Positions 16,368 to 25,471 of a stretch of DNA of 64,000 nt are shown here, piece by piece. Made by a program: the position numbers and the translations under genes. This stretch comes from Stenotrophomonas sp. Iso1 (GTDB taxonomy: Bacteria; Pseudomonadota; Gammaproteobacteria; Xanthomonadales; Xanthomonadaceae). The notes beneath the pieces were generated by a model. It ran no database searches. It saw only the letters and a list, made by a program, of their open reading frames with translations, and was not told the DNA's origin. Position 1 is the stretch's first letter, and the number at the start of each line of letters is the position of its first letter. The stretch is taken from contig NZ_JAODBT010000002.1 in assembly GCF_027497995.1 (NCBI RefSeq), positions 682,001-746,000 on the forward strand. Direction: 5' to 3'.

Positions 16368-17806
16368 AGTGATTTCTGCAGGTCGTGACCCCATTGGTCC
16401 AAAGCATCGAGCAGGGCCAATGAAGTGGAGTTGTCGTGGTGTTCTTCGCGCAGTGAGGTGATCTGTGCGATGTAGTCCGGCAGCATCTGTTCGCCCAGGC
16501 CCGGTGTTTCCAGCAGGCGTGCGCGGCGGTAGGTGTTCCAGCGCGCACGTGCCGTGGCATCCAGCGTATCGGGATGATTGCGGGCGCGGTAGCGGAACAG
16601 CAACTCGGGTAGACGCGGGTCGCGGAAACGCTGTTCCAGCTCGGCCAGTGCGTCCGGTGGCGCGGTGCGGACCTTGCTCAACAGGCCCTTGTCACCTTCG
16701 GCCAGGAAACCGTCGTACAGCGAAGCATCGGCGTCAATCGGCCCGTCGATGGCGCGCTCGCGGGAGAATACCTGGCGCGCTTTCTCCGCAAGTTGCGGGC
16801 CAATGGCGCGCAGCTTGTCAGCCTTGGCTTCGACGTCGGCGGGGTTGATGCCCAGTCGTTCAAAATCTGCTTCACGCAGATGATTCCATGCCACCAGCGC
16901 CGGCACTTTGTTCAAATGCACTTCCTTCAGGGGCACGCGCTGTTGGCCTTCGGGCAGGTCGGCGGCACGGGTGTAAAGGCGGCTGGCGATCTCTTCCACT
17001 GAGAGGTCCAGCAGCGCATCGACGTCACCTTCCAGGTCGAACACGATGACCCGGTTGTTGATGTGCGGATGGCGGGCCAGCGGCAGCACCGGCGCTGCGC
17101 ACAGGCGGCTGGCCGGATAGCGCATCGAGATGTGCAGCACCGGCTGCATTGCCACCACATCCAGCAGGGTGCTGACATAACGTTTGTCGCGCAGGCGCAG
17201 GGCGTAGTCCCACATGCGCGGTTGGGTGTCGCGGAAACGACGTGCCATGCCGATGGTGGCGTGCACGTCGGACAAGGCTTCGTGCGCATCACCTTGTCGA
17301 ACATTGTTGGCGATGGCCAAGTGCTCCAGTTTGAAGGACGTGGCGCCGTCTTCCCGCTGCGGCCAGTTGATGCCGTCCGGGCGGAGCGCATGCACCAGAC
17401 GAAGCATGTCCAGCAAATCCCAGCGCGAGTTGCCGCCGCGCCATTCCCGTTCGTAGGGATCGTGGAAATTTCGGAACAGACCATAGCGGACGAATTCATC
17501 GTCGAAGCGCAGTGTGTTGTAGCCCAGCGTGCAGGTTTGCGGGCGCGCCATCAGCTCCTGGATGCGCGAGAACGCCTCGGCTTCGCTGACGCCTTCGGCC
17601 AGCGCATGCTGCGGCGTGATGCCGGTGATCAGAGTAGCGATGGGCGAGGGCAGTAGGTCGTCGGCAGGCTTGACGTAGAAACTCACCGGCTCATCGATCT
17701 GCCGCAGCTGGTCGTCGGTGCGGATGGCGGCGAACTGCGCGATGCGCGTGCGACGCGGGTCTTGACCGAAGGTTTCCAGGTCGTAAAACAGGAAGCTCTC
17801 GGCCAT
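16364..17806 (-). CDS. sbcB: Exodeoxyribonuclease I
   Basis: A 480-residue 3'-5' single-strand DNA exonuclease of the DEDDh class, used in recombination and mismatch repair. Exonuclease motif I is FYDLETFGQDP (Asp9, Glu11). Motif II is YNTLRFDDEFVRYGLF. Motif III is EALSDVHATIGMARRF, with the family's SH3-like and C-terminal helical regions following. Length matches E. coli ExoI (475). Its ATG shares one base with the kmo stop (TGATG) and its stop overlaps the DUF2461 start, so this DNA-repair gene is translationally embedded in a tryptophan-catabolic operon. Confidence 0.95.
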   Translation of the reverse strand: MAESFLFYDLETFGQDPRRTRIAQFAAIRTDDQLRQIDEPVSFYVKPADDLLPSPIATLITGITPQHALAEGVSEAEAFSRIQELMARPQTCTLGYNTLRFDDEFVRYGLFRNFHDPYEREWRGGNSRWDLLDMLRLVHALRPDGINWPQREDGATSFKLEHLAIANNVRQGDAHEALSDVHATIGMARRFRDTQPRMWDYALRLRDKRYVSTLLDVVAMQPVLHISMRYPASRLCAAPVLPLARHPHINNRVIVFDLEGDVDALLDLSVEEIASRLYTRAADLPEGQQRVPLKEVHLNKVPALVAWNHLREADFERLGINPADVEAKADKLRAIGPQLAEKARQVFSRERAIDGPIDADASLYDGFLAEGDKGLLSKVRTAPPDALAELEQRFRDPRLPELLFRYRARNHPDTLDATARARWNTYRRARLLETPGLGEQMLPDYIAQITSLREEHHDNSTSLALLDALDQWGHDLQKSL

Positions 17807-19176
17807 CAGTGCGCTCCTTCCAGAATGGGCAGTTGCTCGTGCACAATTTTCTCCAGCGCCGCCCAGTCGATGTGTTGCAGCGTCTGCTGGCCGGCAGTGG
17901 CATCAGCAAGGATGCGCTGCTGGATGCGGGTGCGCTCCAATGCCAGCGCATATGAGGTGTGCAGGAACGTGACCATTGTGTAGTGCGGCACGAAGCGGGT
18001 CGGCCAGCGCGCCTGCAATGCGTGCTCCAGCTCTCGCTGCAGCAGGAATGTGGGATCGGCGACGCGGTCGCGCATCTCCAGGTAGTTGTCCAGAGCCATC
18101 TGTTGGATGGCAGCGGCATTGGGTTGGCGCTCGCGCTCGAATGCGGCAAATGCCTGCGCGGTGTCTTCATGCTCGGCAAGCGTGCGTGCCAGTACCACGC
18201 AATCTTCGAATGCGCAGTTCATGCCCTGGCCGTGGAACGGCACCATTGCATGTGCGGCATCGCCTACGAGCACCGCTTTGCTGCCTTGGTGCCAACGGTC
18301 CAAATACAGCGTGCCGAGCAAGCCCGGCGGATGCTGTTCCCAGTCGCTGCGAAGGTTGGGAATCAACGACAGCGCGTCTGGGAATTCGCGCTGGAACAGC
18401 GTTTCGGCCTCGGTACCATTGCGCACATTGGCGAAGCTCGGTTCACCCTGATTGGGGAGAAACAGCGTCACGGTGAACGTGCCTTCGTCATTGGGCAGCG
18501 CGATGCACATGTAGTTGCCGCGTGGCCAGATATGCAGCGCATTGCCTTCAATCAGGAAGTTGCTGTCAGGGCCGGGCGGTATTTCGAGTTCCTTGTACGA
18601 ATGATCGAGGAACTCGATGCGCTCACCGAGGGGCGATTTGCGATTCATGGCCGCACGCAGCGCCGAGCCAGCGCCATCGGCACCAATGAGCGGTGTATCG
18701 AAATGAATGTCGTGCGCTTGATCGTCGCGGTCGTCGATGAAGCGTGCGTACCGGGCATCGAAATCCACCGTGTGCAGTCGCCGATGGAAATGGAAGCGGG
18801 CGCCGGCCTCTTCGGCCAGCTGCAACAAGGTGGTATTGAGGTCCTTGCGATGTACCGACCAGATCACCTCACTGTCATCGCGACCATAACGTTGCAGCTC
18901 TGGCTCTCCCGTACGGGGGTGCACCATGCGTCCACGCATCATCACGGCCTTGGCCATGACGGCGTCTTCCACGCCAGCCTGACGCAGGGCATTGCGCCCG
19001 CGCTCGGCCAAGGCGAGATTGATGGAGCGGCCAGACTCGTAGTCGGCAATGCGCGGATCGCCGCGACGTTCGTAGAGCGTGATCTGCCAGCCCTGCCGGG
19101 ATAACAGAATGGCCAGAAGGGAGCCGGCCAGGCCGGCGCCGATGATGGTGAGACTACGGGGGGAGGAAGTGGTCAA
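17806..19176 (-). CDS. kmo: Kynurenine 3-monooxygenase
   Basis: A 456-residue FAD-dependent hydroxylase converting L-kynurenine to 3-hydroxykynurenine with NADPH and O2. The N-terminal FAD motif is GAGLAGSLLAILLSRQG. A DG-type motif lies in LIGADGAGSALR, and the second FAD motif in VLVGDAAHAMVPFHGQGMN is the form typical of KMO. The C-terminal helix (HYTMVTFLHTSYALALER) matches the bacterial enzyme. It begins 18 bases after kynU and shares one base with sbcB. Confidence 0.95.
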   Translation of the reverse strand: MTTSSPRSLTIIGAGLAGSLLAILLSRQGWQITLYERRGDPRIADYESGRSINLALAERGRNALRQAGVEDAVMAKAVMMRGRMVHPRTGEPELQRYGRDDSEVIWSVHRKDLNTTLLQLAEEAGARFHFHRRLHTVDFDARYARFIDDRDDQAHDIHFDTPLIGADGAGSALRAAMNRKSPLGERIEFLDHSYKELEIPPGPDSNFLIEGNALHIWPRGNYMCIALPNDEGTFTVTLFLPNQGEPSFANVRNGTEAETLFQREFPDALSLIPNLRSDWEQHPPGLLGTLYLDRWHQGSKAVLVGDAAHAMVPFHGQGMNCAFEDCVVLARTLAEHEDTAQAFAAFERERQPNAAAIQQMALDNYLEMRDRVADPTFLLQRELEHALQARWPTRFVPHYTMVTFLHTSYALALERTRIQQRILADATAGQQTLQHIDWAALEKIVHEQLPILEGAH

Positions 19177-19194
19177 CTCAAGGGTTCCGTTGGA

Positions 19195-20472
19195 TCAGCT
19201 GCGGCGGGCCCAGTTCTCCACTTCTTCAACGAAGCGGTGAATGTCTTGGTAACGGTTGTACATCGGGGTCGGCGAGATACGGATGACATCGGGCTCGCGC
19301 CAATCACCGAGCACGCCAGCTGCTTGCAGGAACTCAAACAGCGAGCGCCCCTGCGGCCGGCCACCGTTGACGCGCAATGAAAGCTGGCAGCCGCGGCGTT
19401 CGGGTTCGCTGGGGGTGATGATCTGCAGCACTTCCGACAGACGTGCACGCACCATCGTTTCCAGATAGCCGGTGAGCTGTAGTGACTTGTTGCGCAAGGC
19501 ATCGGTGCCGGCTTCGTCGAACAGCGCCAGCGAGGCGCGCAGCGGTGCCAGACCGAGCACGGGTGGATTGCTCAGCTGCCAGCCTTCAGCGCCCAGTTCC
19601 GGCACGAACTCTGGCGCCATCTTGAAGCGAGTGGATTGCTCATGGCCCCACCAGCCGGCAAAGCGGGGCAGGGTGGTGTCGCGTGCGTGACGCTCGTGGA
19701 CGAAGCAACCGGCAACCGCGCCAGGGCCGGCATTGAGATATTTGTAATGGCACCACACCGCAAAATCGGGTGCGACGTCATGCAACGCCAATGGTACGTT
19801 GCCGACCGAATGGGCTAGATCGAAACCCACATTGGCGCCCTGCGCGCGCGCCAGACGGGTGATGGCGTCCAGATCAAACACCTGCCCGGTGCGGTACTGC
19901 ACGCCCGGCCACAGCACCAGTGCGACACGCTGCCCGTGTTGGCTCAATGCGCGCTCGATGGCGCTCATGGAAATGGTGCCGTTGGGCTCGTCGGGCTGTA
20001 CTTCGATCAGATCGGTTTCAGCATTGAAACCATGAAAACGCACCTGCGCTTCCACCGCGTGCCGGTCAGTAGGGAACGCGCCGGCTTCCATCAGGATGGC
20101 GGGGCGCTGCGAGGTGGGCCGGTAGAAGCTGACCATCATCAGGTGCAGGTTCACGCTCAGCGTGTTCATCGCCACGACTTCTTCGGGCTTTGCGCCGACC
20201 ACGCGGGCCAGTGAATCGGTGACCAAGCGGTGGTAGTTCATCCAGTGCGTGGGACCGGTGAAATGGCCTTCGACTGCGATGCTCGCCCACAAGTCCAGCA
20301 CTTCCTGCACCATCGCCAGCGCACCCTTGGGCTGCAGGCCGAGCGAGTTGCCAACAAAGTAGATTTGGTCGCCGCCGTGGTGTTGCGGAATCAGGAACTG
20401 GTCACGCAGATGTCGCAACGGATCGGCGGCATCGAGTGCGGCGGCATGGGCGGTGGACAGGATGTCGTTCAT
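19195..20472 (-). CDS. kynU: Kynureninase
   Basis: A 425-residue PLP enzyme cleaving 3-hydroxykynurenine (or kynurenine) to 3-hydroxyanthranilate (or anthranilate) and alanine. The PLP-lysine region is VWCHYKYLNAGPGAVAG, preceded by GFDLAHSVGNVPLALHD. The N-terminal FLIPQ...YFVGNSLGLQPKGA block is characteristic. I chose the ATG at 20472 (MNDILSTAHA); the frame is open farther upstream to 20628, but that would run into the haao gene and adds no family sequence. Together with Haao and Kmo it forms the kynurenine-to-quinolinate route for de novo NAD synthesis. Confidence 0.95.
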   Translation of the reverse strand: MNDILSTAHAAALDAADPLRHLRDQFLIPQHHGGDQIYFVGNSLGLQPKGALAMVQEVLDLWASIAVEGHFTGPTHWMNYHRLVTDSLARVVGAKPEEVVAMNTLSVNLHLMMVSFYRPTSQRPAILMEAGAFPTDRHAVEAQVRFHGFNAETDLIEVQPDEPNGTISMSAIERALSQHGQRVALVLWPGVQYRTGQVFDLDAITRLARAQGANVGFDLAHSVGNVPLALHDVAPDFAVWCHYKYLNAGPGAVAGCFVHERHARDTTLPRFAGWWGHEQSTRFKMAPEFVPELGAEGWQLSNPPVLGLAPLRASLALFDEAGTDALRNKSLQLTGYLETMVRARLSEVLQIITPSEPERRGCQLSLRVNGGRPQGRSLFEFLQAAGVLGDWREPDVIRISPTPMYNRYQDIHRFVEEVENWARRS

Positions 20473-20536
20473 CGGGACAGGACGCGTGGCAAATGTAGCC
20501 GCAGTGTACCTGCCCGCGCGATGCAGGCGGTTGCGC

Positions 20537-21064
20537 TCAGGCGCTGCTGGCAACCGGCTGCGGCAGCGGATGGACGGTGCCACATTGATCGCAGGTGCGG
20601 TGTTCCAGCGAGGAATGGAAACGATCAAAAATCTTGGGCAGATCGGTCTCGATGTTCTTCAGTGGGAAGAATTCTTCATGGAGCTTGTGATTGCATTGCG
20701 GGCAGAACCACATCAGCCCGTCGAGCTCATGCTCCAGACGCTTGCGCTCCACCACCAACCCGACCGACCCGGGCATACGCTGTGGTGAATGCGGCACGCG
20801 TGGTGGTAGCAGGAAAATCTCCCCGGCGCGGATCGGGATGTCGCGGACCGCGCCATCTTCCTGTACCCGCAACACCATCTCGCCTTCCAACTGATAGAAC
20901 CACTCCGGACCTTCGTCCCAGTGGAAATCGTTGCGGTTGTTCGGGCCGCCGACCACCATCACGATGAAGTCGCCGTTCTCGATCATCTTGTTGCCGACTG
21001 GCGGCTTGAGAAGATGTCGGTGCTCGTCGATCCAGCCTTGGAGATTGAGGGGAAGTGCGAGCAT
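20537..21064 (-). CDS. nbaC: 3-hydroxyanthranilate 3,4-dioxygenase
   Basis: A 175-residue cupin dioxygenase that opens 3-hydroxyanthranilate to aminocarboxymuconate semialdehyde, the precursor of quinolinate. The iron ligands are in [15 protein letters not shown] (His, Glu) and PPRVPHSPQ (His). The C-terminus has the extra rubredoxin-like metal site of bacterial enzymes, CPQCN plus CDQCG. The ATG at 21064 is chosen because sequence upstream is repeat-derived. The gap to kynU is 64 bases, so the four pathway and neighbour genes probably share a transcript. Confidence 0.94.
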   Translation of the reverse strand: MLALPLNLQGWIDEHRHLLKPPVGNKMIENGDFIVMVVGGPNNRNDFHWDEGPEWFYQLEGEMVLRVQEDGAVRDIPIRAGEIFLLPPRVPHSPQRMPGSVGLVVERKRLEHELDGLMWFCPQCNHKLHEEFFPLKNIETDLPKIFDRFHSSLEHRTCDQCGTVHPLPQPVASSA

Positions 21065-21088
21065 GGAGGTCTCGATGTCAGCTTTTGT

Positions 21089-21137
21089 CCCTTCTCCCGC
21101 CAGCGGTAGAAGGTGCCCCGAAGGGGCGGATGAGGGG
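21089..21137 (-). repeat. REP-like repeat copy upstream of haao
   Basis: CCCTTCTCCCGC begins this copy, an inner palindrome GCCCCGAAGGGGC lies within it, and it ends with GGATGAGGG. It has the same design as the palindromes at 10.4 kb but is more diverged. It lies 25 bases before the dioxygenase start, inside its probable leader. Confidence 0.65.
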
Positions 21138-21164
21138 GCTTTTAAAATTTCCAGCAGCTTGCCG

Positions 21165-21200
21165 TCACCCCAGCCCCTCTGCCGCACACGGGAGAGGGGC
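21165..21200 (+). repeat. REP-like repeat copy after the carbonic anhydrase gene
   Basis: The arm TCACCCCAG leads into CCCCTCTGCCG, then a short spacer and CGGGAGAGGGGC, an imperfect version of the stem found at 10.4 kb. With the copy at 21089-21137 it forms a second pair, and it lies just beyond the stop codon of the carbonic anhydrase gene. Confidence 0.65.
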
Positions 21201-21223
21201 TTGAAGGCAGGGGCGGCTCTGCC

Positions 21224-21886
21224 TCAGTCGCGCTTGCCCTTGCGAGGCACATGCGACAAAGCCTTTTCATAGGCAGGCTGCAGGGCATCCGGGCTGTCGA
21301 CGTCGATGCCCATTTCACGCACGCGGCCGTCGCGCAGGCTGTAGACCCAGCCGTGGACCATCAGTTTTTGCCCGCGTGCCCAAGCGTCCTGCACGATGGT
21401 CGAGCGGCAAGCGTTGACCACCTGCTCGATCACGTTCAGCTCGCACAGGCGTGCGTGCTTGAGTTCGGGTTCGTCAATCGCATCCAGAATTGCTGCATGC
21501 TTCTGCGCGACATCACCCACATGGCGCAGCCAGTTGTCGGCCAGGCCAACGCGGGTGTTGTTCAGGCTGGCGTGCACGCCGCCGCAGCCGTAATGGCCGA
21601 CGATCAGGATGTGTTTCACTTTCAACTGATCTACCGCGTACTGCACCACGCTCAGGCAGTTGAGATCGGTGTGAACCACCACGTTGGCCACGTTGCGATG
21701 CACGAACACTTCGCCGGGAGCCATGCCGATGATCTGATTTGCCGGGACGCGCGAGTCGGAGCAACCGATCCACAGGTATTCGGGGTGCTGCTGCGTGGCC
21801 AGTTGATGGAAAAAGTTGGGGTCTTCCTTTTCGATCCGGTCGGCCCAATCACGGTTGTTCTGCAGCAGTTTGTGGATGTCTTGCAT
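21224..21886 (-). CDS. can: Beta-class carbonic anhydrase
   Basis: A 220-residue zinc enzyme interconverting CO2 and bicarbonate. The zinc ligands are Cys42, Asp44 (GCSDSRVPANQ), His98 and Cys101 (GHYGCGGV), the same numbering as E. coli Can. A Shine-Dalgarno-like GGGA precedes the ATG. It is separated from PaiB and from haao by short spacers containing REP-like repeats on the haao side. Confidence 0.96.
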   Translation of the reverse strand: MQDIHKLLQNNRDWADRIEKEDPNFFHQLATQQHPEYLWIGCSDSRVPANQIIGMAPGEVFVHRNVANVVVHTDLNCLSVVQYAVDQLKVKHILIVGHYGCGGVHASLNNTRVGLADNWLRHVGDVAQKHAAILDAIDEPELKHARLCELNVIEQVVNACRSTIVQDAWARGQKLMVHGWVYSLRDGRVREMGIDVDSPDALQPAYEKALSHVPRKGKRD

Positions 21887-21961
21887 GGTGGTTGTCCCTG
21901 ACGTCGGGTGGGGGCAAGACGCGGCCGTTATGGCTGCGTTGTCGCGGGAAACGGGTGTGTG

Positions 21962-22600
21962 TCAGTTGCCGGTGGCGGCTTCATCACGGCGCCAACGCAT
22001 CCATTGCGCCAGCTCATCGGAAACGGGCGTTGCCAGTTGTTCCAGATTGTTGATGACGGACAATTGGTTGGCCTCGGGGTGGTTCTGGCTGAGCTTCAGG
22101 GTGATCTGTACCTGCTCGACCGTGAAGCGGAAGCCCACAATGCCGCGTAACTGGCGCAGGTGGTCGTCGCGCTCTGGTTCGAAGCGCCAAGCCTGGCCAA
22201 CAGAGGCCTCAAAATGATCGCTCACCGAACCGACCAGTTCGGCCAGGGCATCGGTGTCGTTAAATGGCTGCAGCTGGCCGCGCAGTTCGGCAGTGGCGTA
22301 GTTCCAGGTCGGCACGCGCGCAGCCGTTTCCTTGTCTGGATACCAGCTGGCAGACACGTAGCCGTGCGGCCCATCAATCAGCACTTTGGCAGTGCCGTTG
22401 TGTCGCGATTGTGGGTTGGCACGCGCCCAATGCCCGAGCAGTGTGATGTCCTGGCCCTGCCGGTAGTACAACACCGGCAGGCGGGTGAGTTCGGGCAGGC
22501 CGTCGTCGCCGGTGGTCAGCACCGTTACGAAGGGATCACGGGCCAGCAGGCGATCCAGCCAATGCAGGTCGTTCTCGCTGAAGGCGCGGGGGCTGAACAT
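21962..22600 (-). CDS. PaiB-like FMN-binding protein
   Basis: A 212-residue protein of the PaiB/FMN-binding split-barrel family. Diagnostic features are an N-terminal MFSPRAFSENDLHWLDRLL, a GHWARANPQ block, GPHGYVSASWYPDKETAARVPTWNYA in the core, and a C-terminal GFRFTVEQVQITLKLSQNHP. The family is often annotated as a transcriptional regulator from Bacillus PaiB, but DNA binding is not evident here; a flavin-linked enzyme or sensor is equally plausible. It starts 9 bases after the preceding small gene and is probably in its operon. Confidence 0.85.
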   Translation of the reverse strand: MFSPRAFSENDLHWLDRLLARDPFVTVLTTGDDGLPELTRLPVLYYRQGQDITLLGHWARANPQSRHNGTAKVLIDGPHGYVSASWYPDKETAARVPTWNYATAELRGQLQPFNDTDALAELVGSVSDHFEASVGQAWRFEPERDDHLRQLRGIVGFRFTVEQVQITLKLSQNHPEANQLSVINNLEQLATPVSDELAQWMRWRRDEAATGN

Positions 22601-22609
22601 CGGAGTGGG

Positions 22610-22924
22610 TCAGACCCGGGTGCCGAGCAGTTGCACCATGCGGTCCCGCAGGGCTTCATCATCTTCGGCAACTGGCGGTTGCACTTCATGCAGCGAGAAG
22701 CCGCGTGCGAGTGCGTCCTCTTCGTCCAGCCCATCGAAGGCCACGAACTCGGCGTCGAACAACTGCGCGCGGGCAACGTCTTCGCTGTCATAGCTGAGCG
22801 TATTGCCATCACTGTCCAGCACTTCAGCGGTGCCCGCCGGGCGCACACGCAGGCGCGCCCAGATCAGGGTGCCGCCGAGTTGTGCAAGCCACCACTGGTC
22901 GAGGGGGGTGTCGAGGTCGTTCAT
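22610..22924 (-). CDS. Small conserved hypothetical protein
   Basis: A 104-residue acidic soluble protein (LDSDGNTLSYDSEDVARAQL, then FDAEFVAFDGLDEEDAL) with no motif I recognise. Its start overlaps the stop of the upstream membrane-protein gene in an ATGA junction, and PaiB follows 9 bases downstream. Coding is supported by this tight packing. Function unknown. Confidence 0.75.
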   Translation of the reverse strand: MNDLDTPLDQWWLAQLGGTLIWARLRVRPAGTAEVLDSDGNTLSYDSEDVARAQLFDAEFVAFDGLDEEDALARGFSLHEVQPPVAEDDEALRDRMVQLLGTRV

Positions 22925-23226
22925 TTCAATACCTGGGAATAAAGGCCGAGCAGCCCGGCCATGGCCAACCCGCCCAGCATCACCAGCAGGGCGATGCGTG
23001 CCGGGGTGGCAAGGCCGGACAGCGAGCGGTCGCTGATGCCGGCGTAGCTGCCTGTCAGCAGCCAGCGCAGGCAGTCGGGTTTGAGGAAGGCGCCAGCACC
23101 GAACGCGTCAGCCAGCACCGGATGTTGGTCGCGGATATGCACCAGCGTCAGCGGCCAGAAGATCAGGAACGCGCTGAGGCCAGCGATGGCGATACCCACA
23201 AAGCACAGCGCGAAGAAGAGCGTCAT
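22921..23226 (-). CDS. Small two-helix membrane protein, unknown function
   Basis: A 101-residue protein with an N-terminal hydrophobic helix (LFFALCFVGIAIAGLSAFLI), a hydrophilic middle (RDQHPVLADAFGAGAFLKPD) and a C-terminal helix (RIALLVMLGGLAMAGLLGLY). It heads a three-gene run, overlapping the 104-residue protein by four bases. I do not recognise the family. Confidence 0.72.
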   Translation of the reverse strand: MTLFFALCFVGIAIAGLSAFLIFWPLTLVHIRDQHPVLADAFGAGAFLKPDCLRWLLTGSYAGISDRSLSGLATPARIALLVMLGGLAMAGLLGLYSQVLK

Positions 23227-23256
23227 GCGTGCAGATGCGAGTGAAAATGAGTGGGA

Positions 23257-23335
23257 AGTGAGAAACAGCCGAGGCTGCTCGCTGCCGATGGTTCCGCTTT
23301 TTTCTCACTGCTCATGTCTCGCTCCTCACTTGGTT
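23257..23335. repeat. Compound inverted repeat with GTGAGGAG core after asnS
   Basis: AGTGAGAAA (23257-23265) and TTTCTCACT (23301-23309) are perfect inverted repeats. They enclose a small CAGCC-GA-GGCTG hairpin that on the minus strand is followed by TTTCT and may terminate asnS. Next to it CTCGCTCCTCAC (23318-23329) is the complement of the GTGAGGAG core found in the rpsR-rplI spacer. Confidence 0.55.
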
Positions 23336-23337
23336 GC

Positions 23338-24732
<1,395 letters not shown>

Positions 24733-24845
24733 GACATGAATCCTCTGTTGATCGACTCGATCTGTGAATGCGAGATTTTAGCGGCTGTAGGCCCGGGCAA
24801 GCGAGCATTTATCGGCGCTTGCAGTACCCGGTGGCCGTCCCCATC

Positions 24846-24851
24846 TATAAT
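24846..24851 (+). promoter_or_regulatory. Consensus -10 element of the Fe-S carrier gene
   Basis: A perfect TATAAT lies 30 bases before the ATG at 24882. The nearest -35-like TTGCAG (24819-24824) is 21 bases away, longer than optimal. TGGAG at 24868-24872 is the probable ribosome-binding site. Confidence 0.5.
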
Positions 24852-24881
24852 TGGACTGTAATTTTGCTGGAGTCGCCCATC

Positions 24882-25220
24882 ATGGCTGTTCATTTGACCC
24901 CCGTCGCCCATTCCCGGGTGCAGCGCTTTGTTGAATCCACCCCTGGCGCGCTGGGGCTGCGTTTTGGCGTGACCCGCACGGGTTGCTCCGGCTGGGGGCA
25001 TATCACCGACCTGGCCAAGGACCTGCGCGACGACGACACCGTGTTCGAGCAGGACGGCGTGCGGATCTACGTGGATGCTGACAGCCTGCCGTTGGTGGAC
25101 GGTACCGAGATCGACTTCGGCAAACATGGCCTGAGCGAAACCTTCACTTTCAAGAACCCGAACGCAGCGGCTGAATGTGGTTGCGGCGAGAGCTTCACCA
25201 CCGAAGACATGCATCGCTGA
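24882..25220 (+). CDS. A-type iron-sulfur cluster carrier (IscA/ErpA/SufA-like)
   Basis: A 112-residue HesB/IscA-family protein that receives and delivers Fe-S clusters. The three conserved cysteines are present: one in TRTGCSGWGH and two in the C-terminal AECGCGESF. DSLPLVDGTEIDF is typical of the family. I chose the ATG at 24882, which places the family start (MAVHLTPVAHSRVQ) at the N-terminus. It is divergent from asnS and followed by a strong terminator, so it is monocistronic. It cannot be assigned to IscA, SufA or ErpA without comparison. Confidence 0.9.
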   Translation: MAVHLTPVAHSRVQRFVESTPGALGLRFGVTRTGCSGWGHITDLAKDLRDDDTVFEQDGVRIYVDADSLPLVDGTEIDFGKHGLSETFTFKNPNAAAECGCGESFTTEDMHR

Positions 25221-25248
25221 GGCTTTGTGACGTATCAGTGGAATAAAG

Positions 25249-25285
25249 AAGGCCGGCACCTTTGGGGCGCCGGCCTTTGTTTTTA
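25249..25285 (+). terminator. Rho-independent terminator of the Fe-S carrier gene
   Basis: AAGGCCGGC (25249-25257) pairs perfectly with GCCGGCCTT (25269-25277), followed by TGTTTTT. Confidence 0.88.
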
Positions 25286-25471
25286 CGGGTGGATGCAGAT
25301 TCCTGGGCGGAACTCCCGGGCAGCGCAAAGGCGCACACCTTTCCCTTGTCGCGCTGCGTGGATGGTGTTCCCAAGGGACGGATGAAGGGCGTTGGGCTTT
25401 AGTTTGTGAGTCCAAAGACAAAGGCTCCCTTCACTCCGGCTCATCTCACGGGAACGTGAGCAGGGATTGAA

